Below, piece after piece: positions 1 through 7,722 of a DNA stretch of 64,000 nucleotides. The stretch comes from Campylobacter curvus. Lineage in GTDB: Bacteria; Campylobacterota; Campylobacteria; Campylobacterales; Campylobacteraceae. The first letter of the stretch is position 1; each line of letters opens with the position of its first letter. The stretch lies in NCBI RefSeq assembly GCF_013372125.1, contig NZ_CP053826.1:186001-250000 (forward strand), given 5' to 3'. Both the position numbers and the translations under genes were made by a program. The notes beneath the pieces were generated by a model, which had not been told where the DNA came from, searched no databases, and saw nothing but the letters and a program-made list of their open reading frames with translations.

Positions 1-1
1 A

Positions 2-508
2 CGCCACGACGTCGTCATCGCCTCGCGTTCGCTAGGGCTTGGCGACATCAAAAAGCTAAACAAGATCGCGCGAAAATTCGTCTGCCTGATCTGCTTTTTA
101 GATGACGAGCCAAGCTTGCGGCAAATTCAGCTTGATCTGCTCGATGGCGTCGCGCAGGATGCACCAAAAACTAGCGGCAAAGACGCCGTCAAAAATGCTC
201 GCCAAGATACGAGCAAAAATAATAGGATGTTTGGCTACAACGTCACTTTCAACATGCTTTACGACATGGGCGCAAACGTAAATGTCCGCGTACTGGACGA
301 CGGCTACGAGGCGGTATTTGCGAGCAAGGAGGAGGCATACGCGCACTTTAAATTTGCAGGCGACGTGCCCGCTAAAAGGGAGAAAATTTACCGCGCAAAT
401 GTAGATAAATATCTGCAAAAATTTGAGGGCGGATACCGATTTTTCCGACCGACCAAAAGCTACGTGATGTGGTGGGACGCGCGCGAGCTCGCTGACAGGG
501 CGGGCTGA
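2..508 (+). CDS. C-terminal part of a SAM-dependent methyltransferase-like protein (5' end outside window)
   Basis: The frame is open from base 2 and ends at a TGA at 506-508, so the start lies upstream of the window. About 168 residues are visible. The opening stretch (DVVIASRSLG followed by a KLNKIARK helix) resembles the late part of class I SAM-dependent methyltransferases. The gene stops 28 nt before an FecCD permease, and I recall such methyltransferases accompanying iron or cobamide ABC operons in Campylobacter, so it is probably the first gene of that operon. The SAM-binding motif is not in view, so the family call is tentative. An internal TTG at 116 could be mistaken for a start, but in-frame coding sequence continues upstream of it. 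Confidence 0.5.
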   Translation, partial: RHDVVIASRSLGLGDIKKLNKIARKFVCLICFLDDEPSLRQIQLDLLDGVAQDAPKTSGKDAVKNARQDTSKNNRMFGYNVTFNMLYDMGANVNVRVLDDGYEAVFASKEEAYAHFKFAGDVPAKREKIYRANVDKYLQKFEGGYRFFRPTKSYVMWWDARELADRAG

Positions 509-536
509 TAAATCGCCCAAATCAAAAAGGAAAATT

Positions 537-1547
537 TTGAACAACACAAAGATCATCATTTTACTCTGCGTGCTCGTCGTTATTTTCGCGTTTGCGTCGA
601 TCGGCGCGGGCAGATACGGGCTAAATTTCACCCAGATAGCGCAAAATTTACAGACATTTTTCTTTGGCGGCGAGCCCGCAGACGCGCAGGCCTATACTAT
701 CATCACGCAGATACGCTTGCCGCGCATACTTTTTGCCCTGCTCGTGGGGGCTGCGCTTGCCGCTAGCGGCGCGGTGTATCAAGGGCTCTTTCGCAACCCT
801 CTCGTCTCGCCCGATATACTTGGCGTCAGCAGTGGTGCGGCGGTGGGAGCTAGCATCGCGATCATCTTGTCGCTGCCAAATTTTGGCGTGCAGGTCATGG
901 CGTTTGCTTTTGGGCTGGGCGCGGTCGTGCTGGTCGTATTTCTAAGCTCGCTCATCGCAAAAGGTAAGATAAACGTGCTCGTGATGGTGCTTTGCGGCGT
1001 CGTGATCTCCTCGCTTTTTGGAGCGGCTAGCTCGCTGCTTAAATTTCTAGCTGATAGCGACGATAAGCTGCCTGAGATCACGTTTTGGCTCATGGGCAGC
1101 CTCGCTCGCACGGGCGGATACGCAAACGTCGCCTACCTGGCGTGCGTGGTCGCGCTTTGCTTCGTGCCGCTTTTTTTACTGCGCTGGCGGCTAAACATCC
1201 TGGCATTTGGCGAGGACGAGGCCAAGAGCATGGGTGTGAATGTGAAATTTTACAACTTCGTCATCATCTGCGCATCCACGCTTTTGACGGCTAGCTGCGT
1301 GGCGTTTTGTGGCATCGTGGGCTGGATAGGACTCGTGATCCCGCACATCGCGCGATTTGCGGTGGGAGCGGACTTTAAGACGCTACTACCAGTCTCGATG
1401 CTAGGCGGCGGGCTGTTTTTGCTCGTCGTCGATACCGCCGCACGTAGCATACTAGCCAGCGAAGTGCCTCTTGGCGTGCTCACATCGCTCGTTGGCGCAC
1501 CGGTCTTCATCTATCTGCTTTATCGTAGCAAAAAGGGCTGGCTGTGA
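537..1547 (+). CDS. FecCD-family ABC transporter permease (iron chelate/cobamide uptake)
   Basis: This 336-residue integral inner-membrane protein has about nine or ten hydrophobic segments. The FecCD/BtuC family signature is clear at residues 82-100 (QGLFRNPLVSPDILGVSSG), and a glycine/proline-rich block of the type GIVGWIGLVIPHIAR lies in the C-terminal third. It would form the channel for a ferric-chelate, haem or corrinoid delivered by the periplasmic binding protein encoded at 2533. The start is TTG, preceded by an AAAGGA ribosome site. The 3' end overlaps the ATPase gene by 4 nt (GTGA), indicating translational coupling. The family is certain; the substrate cannot be read from sequence. 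Confidence 0.93.
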   Translation: MNNTKIIILLCVLVVIFAFASIGAGRYGLNFTQIAQNLQTFFFGGEPADAQAYTIITQIRLPRILFALLVGAALAASGAVYQGLFRNPLVSPDILGVSSGAAVGASIAIILSLPNFGVQVMAFAFGLGAVVLVVFLSSLIAKGKINVLVMVLCGVVISSLFGAASSLLKFLADSDDKLPEITFWLMGSLARTGGYANVAYLACVVALCFVPLFLLRWRLNILAFGEDEAKSMGVNVKFYNFVIICASTLLTASCVAFCGIVGWIGLVIPHIARFAVGADFKTLLPVSMLGGGLFLLVVDTAARSILASEVPLGVLTSLVGAPVFIYLLYRSKKGWL

Positions 1548-2317
1548 AATTTAAGATCCAAAATTTAAGCTGCGGATATGGTGAAAAGTGCGTTGTAGAG
1601 GGGTTTGACGCTGCGCTTGATGACGGCGAAATTTTATGCGTGCTGGGTGCGAACGGCATAGGCAAGACGACGCTTTTTAAGTCCGTTTTGGGCTTTTTAA
1701 AGCCCCTTGGCGGCAGCGTTTTTGCGGAGCATGAGCAGCTTCTTAGCCTTAGCGATAAAGAGCGCGCAAAGCTCGTTAGCTACGTGCCGCAAGCTCACAC
1801 GCCGCCGTTTCCTTTTAAAGTCATGGACGTCGTGATAATGGGCAGATCGCCGCACCTTGGGCTGTTTGAAAGCCCGTCAAAAAGGGACTTTGCTATCGCT
1901 GAGGCGACACTTCATAAGCTTGGTATGAGTGCGTTTAGGGATAAAATTTACACCGATCTAAGCGGCGGCGAGCGTCAAATGGTGCTCATCGCCAGAGCCC
2001 TCGCGCAAGAGGCTAAGATCATGATGCTAGACGAGCCCACGGCGAACCTTGACTTTGGCAATCAAATCCGCGTGCTAAGCGAGATAAATAAGCTAAAAGC
2101 GGCGGGCTTTATCATCGTGATGACGTCGCACTCGCCAGAGCATGCCTTTTATACTGGCAGTAAAGTCGCCCTGCTGATGCGAGGAAAGTGCCTTTACGGC
2201 GAGGCTGGCGAGATCGTCACGAGTGAAAATTTAAAAGCGGCTTACGGTGTGGATGTCAGAGTGGAAAAAGTGATCGTAGATGGAAGGGAAAAATTTGTAT
2301 GCGTGCCGATGGTGTGA
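1544..2317 (+). CDS. ABC transporter ATP-binding protein, FepC/BtuD type
   Basis: This 257-residue cytoplasmic ATPase powers the preceding FecCD permease. Walker A is at residues 35-43 (GANGIGKTT), the ABC signature LSGGE at 139-143 and Walker B at 160-165 (MMLDEP), all intact. The start is GTG, overlapping the permease stop codon by 4 nt. Domain order and length are normal for the FepC/BtuD/HmuV group. The gene is followed by a 215-nt palindrome-rich spacer before the binding-protein gene, so the latter may be expressed partly on its own. Confidence 0.93.
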   Translation: MKFKIQNLSCGYGEKCVVEGFDAALDDGEILCVLGANGIGKTTLFKSVLGFLKPLGGSVFAEHEQLLSLSDKERAKLVSYVPQAHTPPFPFKVMDVVIMGRSPHLGLFESPSKRDFAIAEATLHKLGMSAFRDKIYTDLSGGERQMVLIARALAQEAKIMMLDEPTANLDFGNQIRVLSEINKLKAAGFIIVMTSHSPEHAFYTGSKVALLMRGKCLYGEAGEIVTSENLKAAYGVDVRVEKVIVDGREKFVCVPMV

Positions 2318-2361
2318 GGATTTGCTGGGCTTTTAAATTTAAGGGCTTTGTTTTTAAAGGG

Positions 2362-2410
2362 TGTTGATATCCTTAAACGATCGCTTCGCAAATCTTACTT
2401 GCTCCGCAAG
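2362..2410 (+). repeat. 49-nt intergenic element, copy A
   Basis: This stretch aligns without gaps to the minus strand at 31002-31051. The core containing GCAAATCTTACT is identical and the flanks diverge, with about four mismatches in the last 29 nt. It lies between the ABC ATPase and binding-protein genes. It is followed by nested inverted repeats: GATTTAC at 2429-2435 with GTAAATC at 2457-2463, an inner GCGGT/ACCGC pair at 2436-2450, and ACGCT/AGCGT at 2497-2508. No ORF explains it. Confidence 0.6.
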
Positions 2411-2532
2411 GCGCCGAACGTATAGCACGATTTACGCGGTCAGCTACCGCTTCCCTGTAAATCGGCGGCGATAGCGTCGCTTCACAAGATTTGACTACGC
2501 TAGAGCGTTATATAATTTAAAAAGGAAAAACC

Positions 2533-3546
2533 ATGTTCAAAAAAATTTTGTTTTTAGCATTGACTGCGGTCATTTTACAGGCCAGGATGGTCACGGACAG
2601 CGAGGGCAAGGAGGTGCGCATCCCTGATGTGGTGGAGCGCGCGACACCGATGATAGGGGCTTTCGTGCAGATGAGTGCGATGCTGGGGCAACAGGAGAAG
2701 ATCATCTCGGGCGCGTCTCGTCTGCCGCCACTCATGGCTAAAATTTTCCCTAAAATCCGCACTAGCGGCAATCAAAGCGGCATGTTAGGAAGCAGCGTTG
2801 AGACGCTCATCGCGTCAAAAACACAGGTCGTCTTTGGGCCTGTGTCGATGATGTTTGACGAAAATCAGATCGAGCAGCTAAATGCCGCCGGAGTCGCGGT
2901 CGTGAGGCTCGATAAATTTGGCACGATCGGCGAGATAAAGGCGTGCGTGAACAAGATAGCTGAGATCTTAGGCGGCAAAAGCGTGCAAAGAGCGGCTGAA
3001 TTTAATGCCTATTTTGACGAAAATGTTAAATATGTGCAAGAAAAAACGGCGAATTTAAAGCAAAAAAGAAGCGTTTTGGCTCTAAATTTCAACTCTGGCG
3101 ACTTATCGACCATCGGTGCGAACGACATCGGAGCCGAGTATATCAAGGTTGCTGGCGGTATAAATTTAAGCTCGGACATGGACCCTGCGTCGTTTAAGAT
3201 CTCAAAAACGATAAACGAGGAGCAAGTCGTGCTCTACGACCCTGACGTCATCATCACAAACTCGCCCGAGAGCAAGGCGCAGATCATGAAAAATGCGTCG
3301 TTTCAGGGCATAAAGGCGGTCAAAAATGCCAAGGTCTTCGTCGTACCAAGCGGGGTGTATCTATGGAGCGTGCGAAGTGCCGAGGGTGCGTTGCAGCCGC
3401 TTTGGCTGGGCAAGATGATATATCCTGAGCTATTTGCCGAGCTAAATTTGGAGCAAAAAACGAAGGAATTTTATAAGAAATTTTACGACTACGAGCTAAG
3501 TGACGATGAGGTCAAAAATATATTAAACCCAAAGTCAAATTTCTAG
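2533..3546 (+). CDS. Periplasmic substrate-binding protein of an iron/cobamide-type ABC transporter
   Basis: The 337-residue protein starts with a Sec signal peptide (MFKKILFLALTAVILQA) followed by VTDSEGKEVRIP, the characteristic opening of the PF01497 (FhuD/FepB/BtuF) fold. The two-lobe pattern is visible: an N-terminal lobe with VETLIASKTQVVFGP, a long linker helix, and a C-terminal lobe with YDPDVIITNSPES. The ATG is preceded by AAAGGA. It would capture the chelate that the TonB-dependent receptor brings across the outer membrane and pass it to the permease and ATPase upstream. No lipobox is seen, so it should be soluble in the periplasm. The ligand is unknown. Confidence 0.85.
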   Translation: MFKKILFLALTAVILQARMVTDSEGKEVRIPDVVERATPMIGAFVQMSAMLGQQEKIISGASRLPPLMAKIFPKIRTSGNQSGMLGSSVETLIASKTQVVFGPVSMMFDENQIEQLNAAGVAVVRLDKFGTIGEIKACVNKIAEILGGKSVQRAAEFNAYFDENVKYVQEKTANLKQKRSVLALNFNSGDLSTIGANDIGAEYIKVAGGINLSSDMDPASFKISKTINEEQVVLYDPDVIITNSPESKAQIMKNASFQGIKAVKNAKVFVVPSGVYLWSVRSAEGALQPLWLGKMIYPELFAELNLEQKTKEFYKKFYDYELSDDEVKNILNPKSNF

Positions 3547-3557
3547 CTAGATTCGCA

Positions 3558-4448
3558 TTATAGGCGCTTTGCTTGGTTTTTTAAAAATCCCTTGATCTTC
3601 TCTCTCGTGGCGTCCGGCTCGCCGATGAAAATTTTGCTAAATTGCGAGCGGTTGAAGGTGCGTTGGCGCTTGGCGAGCTGGGCCGTGTGCGTGCAGATGA
3701 GCGAGGCTAGCTCCTCGTGCGATATCTTGGCGTCAAAAAAGTCTGCGCACTCCTTTAGCCCGATCGATCTTAGCGGCTTTGCCTCGCGTCCGTAGGTGTC
3801 AAATAAAAATTTCGCCTCCTCCAGCAGTCCTGCCTCAAACATCGCCTGTGTGCGCCTTTGTATGCGCTCTCTTATCGCTTGTGTCGGCCATAAAATTTCA
3901 AATATCGCGAGCTCTTTTATCACGGGCTCGCTAGTATTTTCTCTTAGCCAGATACTGGGCGCAGCGCCGCTAAATTTATAGATTTGATACCATTTTTCAA
4001 GGCGGTAGCTGTCATTGGGACTGAATTTAGCGCAAAATTTAGGATCGATCCTGGCCGCTAGGGCGTAAATATCATCGTTACTTAAAGCCTTCTCACATTT
4101 TGGTACGTCAGGAGCCAATCCGTTTAGCATCGATCTTAGATAAAAGCCGCTGCCGCCGGTGATGATGAGCGGACAGTCCGCGTTTAGAGCGTAGTCTTTG
4201 GCGTGCTCGTAAATTTTAAAAAACATGCCGACGCTAAAATTTTCGTTTGGATAGATCTCGTCTATGCCAAAATGCTTTACGCTAGCTAGCTCTTCGCGGC
4301 TTGGCTTCGCACTTGCGATATCGATTTGCTTGTAGAGCGCCAGGCTATCAAGGCTTAAGATAACGCCGCTAAATTCTTGTGCGATTTGCAGTGCGAGCGC
4401 GCTTTTACCGCTTGCGGTGGTGCCGATGATGGCAAATTCGCAAAACAA
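3558..4448 (-). CDS. miaA: tRNA dimethylallyltransferase MiaA
   Basis: This 296-residue enzyme transfers a dimethylallyl group to N6 of A37 in tRNAs reading UNN codons. The P-loop is at residues 9-16 (GTTASGKS). The conserved [17 protein letters not shown] block follows, where the usual family motif is DSxQxY, and the [14 protein letters not shown] motif lies near residue 100. The C-terminal [16 protein letters not shown] segment is typical of MiaA tRNA contacts. It is convergent with the binding-protein gene (11-nt gap) and lies 2 nt downstream of the FAD dehydrogenase, so those two are probably one transcript. Confidence 0.96.
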   Translation of the reverse strand: MFCEFAIIGTTASGKSALALQIAQEFSGVILSLDSLALYKQIDIASAKPSREELASVKHFGIDEIYPNENFSVGMFFKIYEHAKDYALNADCPLIITGGSGFYLRSMLNGLAPDVPKCEKALSNDDIYALAARIDPKFCAKFSPNDSYRLEKWYQIYKFSGAAPSIWLRENTSEPVIKELAIFEILWPTQAIRERIQRRTQAMFEAGLLEEAKFLFDTYGREAKPLRSIGLKECADFFDAKISHEELASLICTHTAQLAKRQRTFNRSQFSKIFIGEPDATREKIKGFLKNQAKRL

Positions 4449-4450
4449 TC

Positions 4451-5671
4451 TCAGCCCTGATAAAATCCGCTAAAAAGCAGCAGCTCGTTGATGTCGATGT
4501 TTTCTTTATCCTCGCTTATGAGGTGCGCCACGAGGCGAGCGCTAGCCGGTGCGAAGCTAAGCCCGAGCCAGCCGTGCCCCATGCTAAAGACTAAGTTTTT
4601 ATAGACCTCGTCGCGCCCGATCAAAGGCATGTCGTTTGGCGTCAGCGCGATGAAATTTGCCCTGTATCTTGGCTCTTTTAGCTCGCATGTCGTGCCAAAG
4701 GGCTTTAGCGCGTTTAGAAATTCATTTATTTTATCCATGCGAACTAGGGTGTCGATGTTGCCTATTTGTAGGCCCGATGTGATCTTGACGCCGTCCGCTT
4801 TAGGCGTTATTTTGGCGAATAGATCGTTTAAAACGACCGGCTTTGAGGGGATCTTTTCTGCACTAAATTTCAGATCGACGCTGTAAAATTTAGACGGGAT
4901 CAAATTTAGCTTCGAGCCCAGACGGCTTGCGAGTAGGGTGTCTATACCGGAGGCCAGCACGAAAGTATCGGCCTCGTAGGCATTTTCTTTGCCGATGGCT
5001 TTAGCGATGAGATTGCCGCTAAATTCCCACGAAGCGATCTCGTCCTTAACGATGTTTGCGCCTAAATTTTCGAGCTCTCTTTTTAGGGCGTCAGCCAAAT
5101 TTTGCACGTCTATTTGGGCGTTTTGCTTTAGATCTATGATGCCTTTTATATTTTGATTTAAAAATCCAAGCTCGTTTTTCATGCCCTCAACGTCTAAAAT
5201 TTCTTGCGTTTGATCGCCTAGTTTGATGCTATCTAAGCGTTTTTTAAAGCTATTTTCATCGGTAAAGACTAAAAATTGACCGTTTCGTTTGAAATCTATC
5301 TGAGGGTATTTTTCGTTTAGCTGAGCGTAAATTTCATAGCTCTCGCCGCCAAATTTTTCAAATAAAATTTGCGATCTCTTGATGCGTTCGTCGTTTATAC
5401 TAAGGCTAAATTTCGTCATCCAGCTGCGAAAATTTTCATTTAGGATGGGGCTGATACTAAGCTCGCTAGTGCCCGCAAAGAGGCGCTTTAATGAGCCTGA
5501 TATGACGCCATCGTGTGCTAAAGGAGGCGTCTTGAACGCGCTTAATATCCCGCTAATATCGTAATCGCCGTCTCCTCGCTCGATCACTAAGACGTCTTCG
5601 CCGTTTTTTGCCAGCTCGTAAGCGCTCATCAGTCCGCTGACGCCAGCACCGATAACAACGACCTTGCTCAT
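4451..5671 (-). CDS. FAD-dependent amino-acid dehydrogenase/oxidase (DadA-like)
   Basis: The 406-residue protein opens with a dinucleotide-binding motif at residues 8-13 (GAGVSG) and the ERGD acidic end of the second strand, typical of the DAO/DadA superfamily. The C-terminus has [20 protein letters not shown], the FAD-contacting block of this family. It probably oxidises a D-amino acid or similar amine and passes electrons to the quinone pool. It is cotranscribed with miaA and divergent from the prenyltransferase gene, with a minus-strand TATAAT at 5700-5705. The substrate is not determinable from sequence. Confidence 0.8.
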   Translation of the reverse strand: MSKVVVIGAGVSGLMSAYELAKNGEDVLVIERGDGDYDISGILSAFKTPPLAHDGVISGSLKRLFAGTSELSISPILNENFRSWMTKFSLSINDERIKRSQILFEKFGGESYEIYAQLNEKYPQIDFKRNGQFLVFTDENSFKKRLDSIKLGDQTQEILDVEGMKNELGFLNQNIKGIIDLKQNAQIDVQNLADALKRELENLGANIVKDEIASWEFSGNLIAKAIGKENAYEADTFVLASGIDTLLASRLGSKLNLIPSKFYSVDLKFSAEKIPSKPVVLNDLFAKITPKADGVKITSGLQIGNIDTLVRMDKINEFLNALKPFGTTCELKEPRYRANFIALTPNDMPLIGRDEVYKNLVFSMGHGWLGLSFAPASARLVAHLISEDKENIDINELLLFSGFYQG

Positions 5672-5699
5672 ATCCGCCCCTTTTTCTTGAATTTGTCCG

Positions 5700-5705
5700 A
5701 TTATA
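5700..5705 (-). promoter_or_regulatory. Putative -10 box for the DadA-like/miaA transcript
   Basis: On the minus strand this reads TATAAT, about 30 nt upstream of the dehydrogenase start at 5671, in AT-rich divergent DNA. This matches the Campylobacter sigma-70 pattern, which relies mainly on the -10 box. Confidence 0.45.
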
Positions 5706-5736
5706 ACAATATAAATTTAAATTTAAAGCAAAAGAG

Positions 5737-5742
5737 TGTAAA
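5737..5742 (+). promoter_or_regulatory. Putative -10 box for the UbiA-type prenyltransferase operon
   Basis: TAAAAT preceded by GTG lies 27 nt upstream of the ATG at 5769. Transcription would start near 5749, just before a TTG at 5754, which supports the later ATG as the start codon. Confidence 0.35.
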
Positions 5743-5768
5743 ATCCTTAAAATTTGAAACGGAAATAT

Positions 5769-6638
5769 ATGGAAAATTTTATAAAAAAGCTAAAAGATAT
5801 CGGCGAACTCATCGTTTTCAAGCACTCGGTATTCGCGCTTCCTTTTATCTTTACGGCGATGATAGTGGCTAGCAAACAAGTAAACGACTCGGCTTGGTTT
5901 GGCTTTAGATTACTGATTTTAGGGGCCTTGTGCGCGGTCTCGGCTAGAAATTTCGCGATGGCGTTTAACCGCTACAAAGACGAGGACATCGACAAACTAA
6001 ACCCGCGAACGGCGAATCGTCCGAGCGTGGACGGTCGCATCGGCAAAGACAATATGCGAATTTTCATCGCTGCAAATGGCGTGATATTCATCGTTTGTGC
6101 TTATTTTATAAATTCGCTCGCATTTTGGCTGAGCTTTCCTATCTTGGCGGTTTTGGCAGGGTATTCGATATTTAAGCGCTTTAGCGAGCTAGCGCACCTT
6201 GTTTTGGGCCTTAGTCTGGGGCTGGCGCCTATCGCGGGGGCGGTCGCAGTGAGCGCGCAGATCCCGCTTTGGAGCGTTTTGCTCTGCCTTGGCGTAATGT
6301 TTTGGGTGGGAGGATTTGACCTGCTTTATTCGCTGCAAGATATAGAATTTGACCGTGAGCACGGACTTTTTAGCATACCTTCCGTTTATGGCGACAAGGC
6401 GACGCTATTCATATCGGCTATTTTTCACGCTTTGTCTGTGATATTTTGGCTGCTTTTTGCTTGGGCGGTAAATTTAGGCGGCTTTGCGTTTTTTGGGATA
6501 TTGCTAAGCGGCGTGATTTTGTGGCAGGAGCATAGGATCGTTAGGCGCGATTTTAGCAAGATAGACCGCGTGTTTTTCACGTTAAACGGCTATCTTGGAA
6601 TTTTATTTTTTATATTTGTTTGGATGAGTGTATTATGA
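5769..6638 (+). CDS. UbiA-family polyprenyltransferase (menaquinone pathway, MqnP-like)
   Basis: This 289-residue membrane protein has about eight or nine transmembrane helices. The two aspartate-rich prenyl-diphosphate/Mg motifs of UbiA enzymes are present: NRYKDEDIDKLNPRTANRP near residues 67-85, and YSLQDIEFDREHG after the middle helices. Campylobacters make menaquinone by the futalosine route and have no ubiquinone, so the role is probably MqnP rather than 4-hydroxybenzoate prenylation (inference). I chose ATG 5769 because the upstream in-frame TTG at 5754 sits too near the predicted transcription start. The stop overlaps the next gene (ATGA). Confidence 0.85.
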   Translation: MENFIKKLKDIGELIVFKHSVFALPFIFTAMIVASKQVNDSAWFGFRLLILGALCAVSARNFAMAFNRYKDEDIDKLNPRTANRPSVDGRIGKDNMRIFIAANGVIFIVCAYFINSLAFWLSFPILAVLAGYSIFKRFSELAHLVLGLSLGLAPIAGAVAVSAQIPLWSVLLCLGVMFWVGGFDLLYSLQDIEFDREHGLFSIPSVYGDKATLFISAIFHALSVIFWLLFAWAVNLGGFAFFGILLSGVILWQEHRIVRRDFSKIDRVFFTLNGYLGILFFIFVWMSVL

Positions 6639-7156
6639 GTGATATTCGTTTGATCCCTGCTCCTCTTGATATGGAATTTGAGCTTGACGAGGCGGGCGAT
6701 AAAAAATTTTTGAGAGAATTCAACTCCGTGCTTCCTGGCGATGAAGACCCGCTTGGAGCGTGGCTAAAGCGCGCTAAATCGCGCGGAGAGACCAAAGACA
6801 GCGATCAGGTTTTACTGACGCTTATGATCGAGCTTCACAGAAAGGTCGATGCGCTCAGCGAATATGTCAGAAACGAGCACAAGCGCTATCTGCCTTTAAG
6901 CAAGAGCGTGAAAATAGACGCCATAGGCTTTGAGTATGTGCGCATAAGCGAGCATAAATTTGAAGCCAACAAGCGATATTACGCGAGAATTTTGATGCCG
7001 GTCTTCCCTAAACGCACCATGGCCCTTTATCTGCTAGCCCTTGATGAGCGCACGGCAAAGATAGATACGATGCACGAAGAGGACGAGAGCGACTGGAACG
7101 CCTATGTGACCGCTAGGGAGCGCGTGATGATAAGAGAGCTGAGATCTGGCTCATAA
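6635..7156 (+). CDS. Conserved hypothetical protein, possible PilZ-like domain
   Basis: A 173-residue soluble acidic protein starting at ATG 6635, which overlaps the prenyltransferase stop by 4 nt; an in-frame TTG at 6620 is rejected because of that coupling. The N-terminal half is helical. The C-terminal half (about residues 90-170) has a strand-rich pattern with SVKIDAIGFEYV and YYARILMPVFPKR, and a terminal ERVMIRELRS helix. That pattern recalls PilZ-type beta-barrels, but I see no RxxxR c-di-GMP motif. A gene in the matching C. jejuni position suggests a conserved but uncharacterised family. Function unknown. Confidence 0.7.
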   Translation: MSDIRLIPAPLDMEFELDEAGDKKFLREFNSVLPGDEDPLGAWLKRAKSRGETKDSDQVLLTLMIELHRKVDALSEYVRNEHKRYLPLSKSVKIDAIGFEYVRISEHKFEANKRYYARILMPVFPKRTMALYLLALDERTAKIDTMHEEDESDWNAYVTARERVMIRELRSGS

Positions 7157-7165
7157 AGGAAAAAG

Positions 7166-7672
7166 ATGGAAATTTATCTATTTGGCGGCTTTAGCATAGT
7201 TTTGATCATCATCATCGCGTTGATATTTATAAAAGACGCCGAGACGAACAAGCGCTTTACTAGATACGAGCGCGCCATAGAAAGCGCTATGCAGGAGAAT
7301 TTCAACCTAAAAAAACAGATCGCATCTTTGGCGAATTTCAAGCATGACGATCCTGACGAGCTTGACGAAATGAAAAAGGAGCTCGAAAAGAATTTACAAA
7401 CCGAGCTGAACGAAAAGATCGTGCCTATCATCAAAGCCATAAAGAGCATCGAGCGCGTCATAGACGAGTTTGCCAGCGAGCAAAAGGATAGGATTTTCAC
7501 TCTTGAGGAGCGCACCCGCGATATCGGCAAGATAACGCCAAGCGCGCAGGACGAAGAGGAGCAGATCGTGAGGATGTTCAACTCCGGCAAGAGCATAGAG
7601 AGCATCGCAAAGGACCTGCACCTGGGCGTAGGCCGAGTGGAATTCGTGCTAAAGCTTCATCAGCTGGCTTAA
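7166..7672 (+). CDS. Membrane-anchored coiled-coil protein with C-terminal helix-turn-helix-like segment
   Basis: A 168-residue protein with one N-terminal transmembrane helix (residues 5-22, IVLIIIIALIFI), a long charged coiled coil (about 30-125) and a compact C-terminal segment (about 130-165, containing GKSIESIAKDLHLGVGRVE). The last part resembles the short HTH-like tail of DUF6115/DUF2802 proteins. It follows the preceding gene by 9 nt with an AAAGGA ribosome site and closes this small operon. It is probably a structural or regulatory inner-membrane protein; its role is unknown. Confidence 0.7.
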   Translation: MEIYLFGGFSIVLIIIIALIFIKDAETNKRFTRYERAIESAMQENFNLKKQIASLANFKHDDPDELDEMKKELEKNLQTELNEKIVPIIKAIKSIERVIDEFASEQKDRIFTLEERTRDIGKITPSAQDEEEQIVRMFNSGKSIESIAKDLHLGVGRVEFVLKLHQLA

Positions 7673-7722
7673 ATTTAAAATTTTAAAGTAGGCCTGAGAC
7701 GAACTCAAGCCATTTGTAAAGT

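Noticed and set aside
2511-2516. TATAAT as promoter of the binding-protein gene
   Set aside because: It is only 17 nt before the ATG, so transcription would begin at or after the ribosome site.
5754-5768. TTG start for the prenyltransferase
   Set aside because: Too close to the predicted transcript start; ATG 5769 is preferred.
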